DNA from: JANNMJ01 sp031397815
GTDB lineage: Bacteria; Bacteroidota; Bacteroidia; Cytophagales; Hymenobacteraceae
Direction: 5' to 3'
NCBI GenBank assembly: GCA_031397815.1
Contig: JANNMJ010000077.1
Span: 1-17,756, forward strand
DNA length: 17,756 nt
Position numbers and translations under genes: made by a program. The notes below the pieces were generated by a model. That model worked only from the letters and a program-made list of their open reading frames with translations, did not search any database and was not told where the DNA came from. Positions 16,347 to 17,756 of the stretch are shown one piece after another. Numbering within the stretch: position 1 is the stretch's first letter; every line of letters starts with the position of its first letter.

Positions 16347-16544
16347 TAAAACGGTCAGCCAGAAGTTATCGAGGATTTTGTCATGGCGAGGAGGAGGCTC
16401 GGAGCCTGCCGCGAGCGAAGCGTGGCGGACGACGAAGCAATCCTCGTTGCACCGGGAACGCGGCTGAGCCAACGCGCCCATCCTACGAGGATTGCTTCGT
16501 TCCTCGCAATGACAAATGCGAAAAACACTCGGTCAGCCGCTTAA
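16347..16544. repeat. MITE-like interspersed element, copy 2
   Basis: This copy has the same orientation as copy 1. Over the aligned 160-base core (15101-15260 against 16361-16520) I count 10 mismatches and no gaps. The right end GGTCAGCCGCTTAA is preserved, while the left outer end (TAAAACGGTCAGCC) has drifted. The inner left arm has one mismatch (TTTGTCATGGCGAGGA) against the intact right arm TCCTCGCAATGACAAA. The core is spaced exactly 1260 bases from that of copy 1, with the 223-residue gene between. Confidence 0.75.
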
Positions 16545-16558
16545 AACGGCCAAAAACG

Positions 16559-16598
16559 CTTCGGAAGGCATCCCAGACCTCTGGGATACCTTCCGAAG
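16559..16598. repeat. Near-perfect 19-bp inverted repeat with 2-bp centre
   Basis: CTTCGGAAGGCATCCCAGA (16559-16577) and TCTGGGATACCTTCCGAAG (16580-16598) pair at 18 of 19 positions around a two-base centre. In DNA this is an almost closed cruciform; in RNA it would be a very stable hairpin. No T-run follows. Its right arm is the opening of the tandem array that follows. Confidence 0.85.
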
Positions 16599-16754
16599 TG
16601 AGTTTTGGGGCATCCTAGAGGGAGGTTATGCCTTCCGAAGTCACTTCTTTGGTCATCCTAGAGGGAGGTTATGCCTTCCGAAGTGAGTTTTGGGGCATCC
16701 TGGAGGTCTGGGTAGGCTTCCGAAGTGACTTCTTCGGTCATACTGGAGGGAGGT
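16589..16754. repeat. Four tandem units of about 42 bp in alternating A-B-A-B form
   Basis: Units start at 16589, 16631, 16674 and 16716 and begin CTTCCGAAG. Units 1 and 3 (type A) continue TGAGTTTTGGGGCATCCT. Units 2 and 4 (type B) continue with ACTTCTTYGGTCAT and contain a small palindrome, GAAGTCACTTC or GAAGTGACTTC. All end in a GGAGG-rich stretch. The repeating period is therefore an A-B pair of about 85 bases. It is non-coding, between divergent genes, and has no spacer diversity of the CRISPR kind. Confidence 0.85.
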
Positions 16755-16835
16755 GAAAATGGACGGATAGAGGAGTCGGGTATATATTAGCCCCTGTTAA
16801 GGGTTTCTATTCATCAAACCCCCTTTTCTGTCTAT

Positions 16836-17588
16836 ATGACGAATCTGAAAACGGTCTTCGACGCCGATTATTTCGACGACGTTGCCATTACCCTCAAGCG
16901 CCTCCACAAGTTTACCGGTGAGGTACTTGGGCGCCTCCTCGCCGACTCTCTCGGCGGTAAGCTCACGGCGGTCGGGGCGGAAATCACCGACCACGCCACC
17001 GCTCTGTTCGGCGCCATGCAAACCGTGGATATCGGGATCGGCACCCGGCGCGGCAATGCCCGCCTGATGTGGGAGGCGCTGCGCGGCCTCAACGCCCAGC
17101 TCGACGCCGACGACGAGCTGATCTGGCTCAAGGCGAAGAAAGACCCCCGCATCGGGACGGCGTTTTTCCCGACCGGCTCACGCGCCGAATACACGCGGGC
17201 GTCGCTGCTGACGGCGGATGTGCTGTTTGCCCGCGTCCGGAAAGCGGCCCACGAGTACGCCGCCGTCTTGGGCGCCGACTTCAACCCCGCCCTCTACGAT
17301 ACGCTCGCCACGCAGTTCGACGCCGCCCGCGGCGATACCCGCACCGCCGACGCCGCCACCGGCACCGGCCGCGCCGATTCCGCCGATGAGCATCGCCCCG
17401 CCCTCACCCAAGCCCTGACGCGGGCCGTGAAAACGGTGGCCCAGCTGCTCCCCCACGACCCCGCCCGCGCCGCCAAGTACTTCCCCACGGAGCTACTCCT
17501 GCCCGGCAAATCCGCCGACAACTCCGACTCCGACTCGGACACTGACCCCGCTGACCCCACCGGCCCCACCCCGCCGCCCGCCGGGTAA
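16836..17588 (+). CDS. Hypothetical protein, 250 residues, with acidic/Pro-rich tail
   Basis: I do not recognise this family. Residues 1-220 are mostly helical and soluble. Segments of note are DADYFDDVAITLKRLHKFTG, an Ala-rich helix ending in TDHATALFGAMQTVDIGIG, RLMWEALRGLNAQLDADDEL and SRAEYTRASLLTADVLFARV. The tail (about 225-250) is low-complexity: SADNSDSDSDTDPADPTG then a Pro run. No signal peptide, membrane segment or catalytic motif is visible. The ATG at 16836 has no Shine-Dalgarno site; an 8-base half-site AAGGGTTT (16799) pairs with AAACCC (16816-16821) just upstream. GC-rich codon use matches the neighbouring genes and supports a real gene. It is divergent from the 223-residue gene across a repeat-filled region and is followed by a long hairpin. 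Confidence 0.75.
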   Translation: MTNLKTVFDADYFDDVAITLKRLHKFTGEVLGRLLADSLGGKLTAVGAEITDHATALFGAMQTVDIGIGTRRGNARLMWEALRGLNAQLDADDELIWLKAKKDPRIGTAFFPTGSRAEYTRASLLTADVLFARVRKAAHEYAAVLGADFNPALYDTLATQFDAARGDTRTADAATGTGRADSADEHRPALTQALTRAVKTVAQLLPHDPARAAKYFPTELLLPGKSADNSDSDSDTDPADPTGPTPPPAG

Positions 17589-17616
17589 GGACCCCGCCCA
17601 TCAGCGGGCCGCGTAA

Positions 17617-17709
17617 AAACGCCCCGCCGCTGTTCCCTATTCTCGTCAACCCATCAGGCATAAGAACCTGAACGGGCTGGTGAGGAGAAGGAGCAGCGGC
17701 GGGGCGTTT
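17617..17709. terminator. Long inverted repeat, possible bidirectional terminator or structured RNA
   Basis: Perfect 16-base arms AAACGCCCCGCCGCTG (17617-17632) and CAGCGGCGGGGCGTTT (17694-17709) enclose 61 bases that fold further: TTCTCGTCAACCC can pair imperfectly with GGGCTGGTGAGGAGAA, and TCAGG with CCTGA at the tip. On the minus strand the stem runs into TTTTT, like an intrinsic terminator; on the plus strand only TTT follows. It begins 28 bases after the stop of the 250-residue gene, with a smaller hairpin (CCCGC/GCGGG, 17593-17608) between them. Confidence 0.5.
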
Positions 17710-17745
17710 GGGTGTTTGGGGTGGATTGGGGGGGGGGAGTGGGGG
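17701..17745 (+). other. G-rich tract with G-quadruplex potential
   Basis: Five G-tracts occur in 45 bases: GGGG (17701), GGG (17710), GGGG (17718), a run of ten G (17728-17737) and GGGGG (17741-17745), with loops of 3-6 bases. This meets the simple pattern for a four-tract quadruplex on the plus strand. The ten-base run is also a likely site of slippage or assembly error. Confidence 0.5.
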
Positions 17746-17756
17746 AATTCCAGTTG

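Noticed and set aside
16256..16618. 120-codon plus-strand ORF with a run of eight His
   Set aside because: It runs through the (CCA)8 microsatellite, the second MITE-like element and the palindrome, and has no family-like features; it is an accidental open frame.
16559..16754. CRISPR array
   Set aside because: Units are contiguous and alternate between two types with no unique spacers of even length, and no cas gene is present.
1..17756. tRNA, rRNA, riboswitch or replication origin
   Set aside because: None of the conserved sequences or cloverleaf patterns were seen on reading both strands; a covariance-model scan would be needed to exclude small RNAs.

Overview
The window looks like chromosomal DNA from a GC-rich member of the Bacteroidota, most likely Hymenobacter or a close relative in the Cytophagales. 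The reasons are: a perfect match to the Bacteroidota -7 promoter motif TAnnTTTG upstream of one gene, general lack of strong Shine-Dalgarno sites, a hybrid histidine kinase carrying long ELxIAN/FQNDEKEKR repeats, a remnant of a DTNGNG-type secreted repeat protein, and small TCATTGCGAGGA-ended interspersed repeats. The genus is inference; no rRNA or tRNA gene is present to confirm it.

Layout. 1-101 (minus): start of an IS3-type transposase OrfA leaving the window. 102-623: gene-free. 624-4082 (plus): 1152-residue soluble hybrid histidine kinase with a full phosphorelay (PAS, 17 tandem 21-residue repeats, PAS, HisKA, HATPase, receiver, HPt). 4083-4509: a decayed fragment of a secreted repeat protein and otherwise nothing. 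4510-4962 (minus): AT-richer 150-residue protein of unknown function with its own promoter. 5043-15033 (minus): a five-gene run, jetA-jetB-jetC-jetD plus a PLD nuclease/DEVH helicase with a DUF3427-like C-terminus. 15034-16835: two copies of a MITE-like element in direct orientation around a 223-residue protein of unknown function, then a divergent intergenic region packed with simple and tandem repeats. 16836-17588 (plus): 250-residue unknown protein, followed by a long inverted repeat and a G-rich tract at the right edge.

The core is a complete type I Wadjet (JetABCD) system. In this family JetA (kleisin), JetB (KITE) and JetC (SMC ATPase) form a loop-extruding complex that senses small circular DNA, and JetD is a Toprim nuclease related to topoisomerase VI that cuts it, restricting plasmids. 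All ATPase and Toprim signature residues are visible, so the system appears intact. The point most worth a second look is the helicase-nuclease placed directly behind jetD: it has no plausible AUG start, and its reading frame continues without a stop from the jetD UGA codon, so it may depend on translational coupling or readthrough and may be a functional fifth component. The locus is bordered by mobile-element traces (IS3 transposase, MITE-like repeats, a gene remnant), as is common for defence islands. The histidine kinase shows no sequence link to the defence operon.
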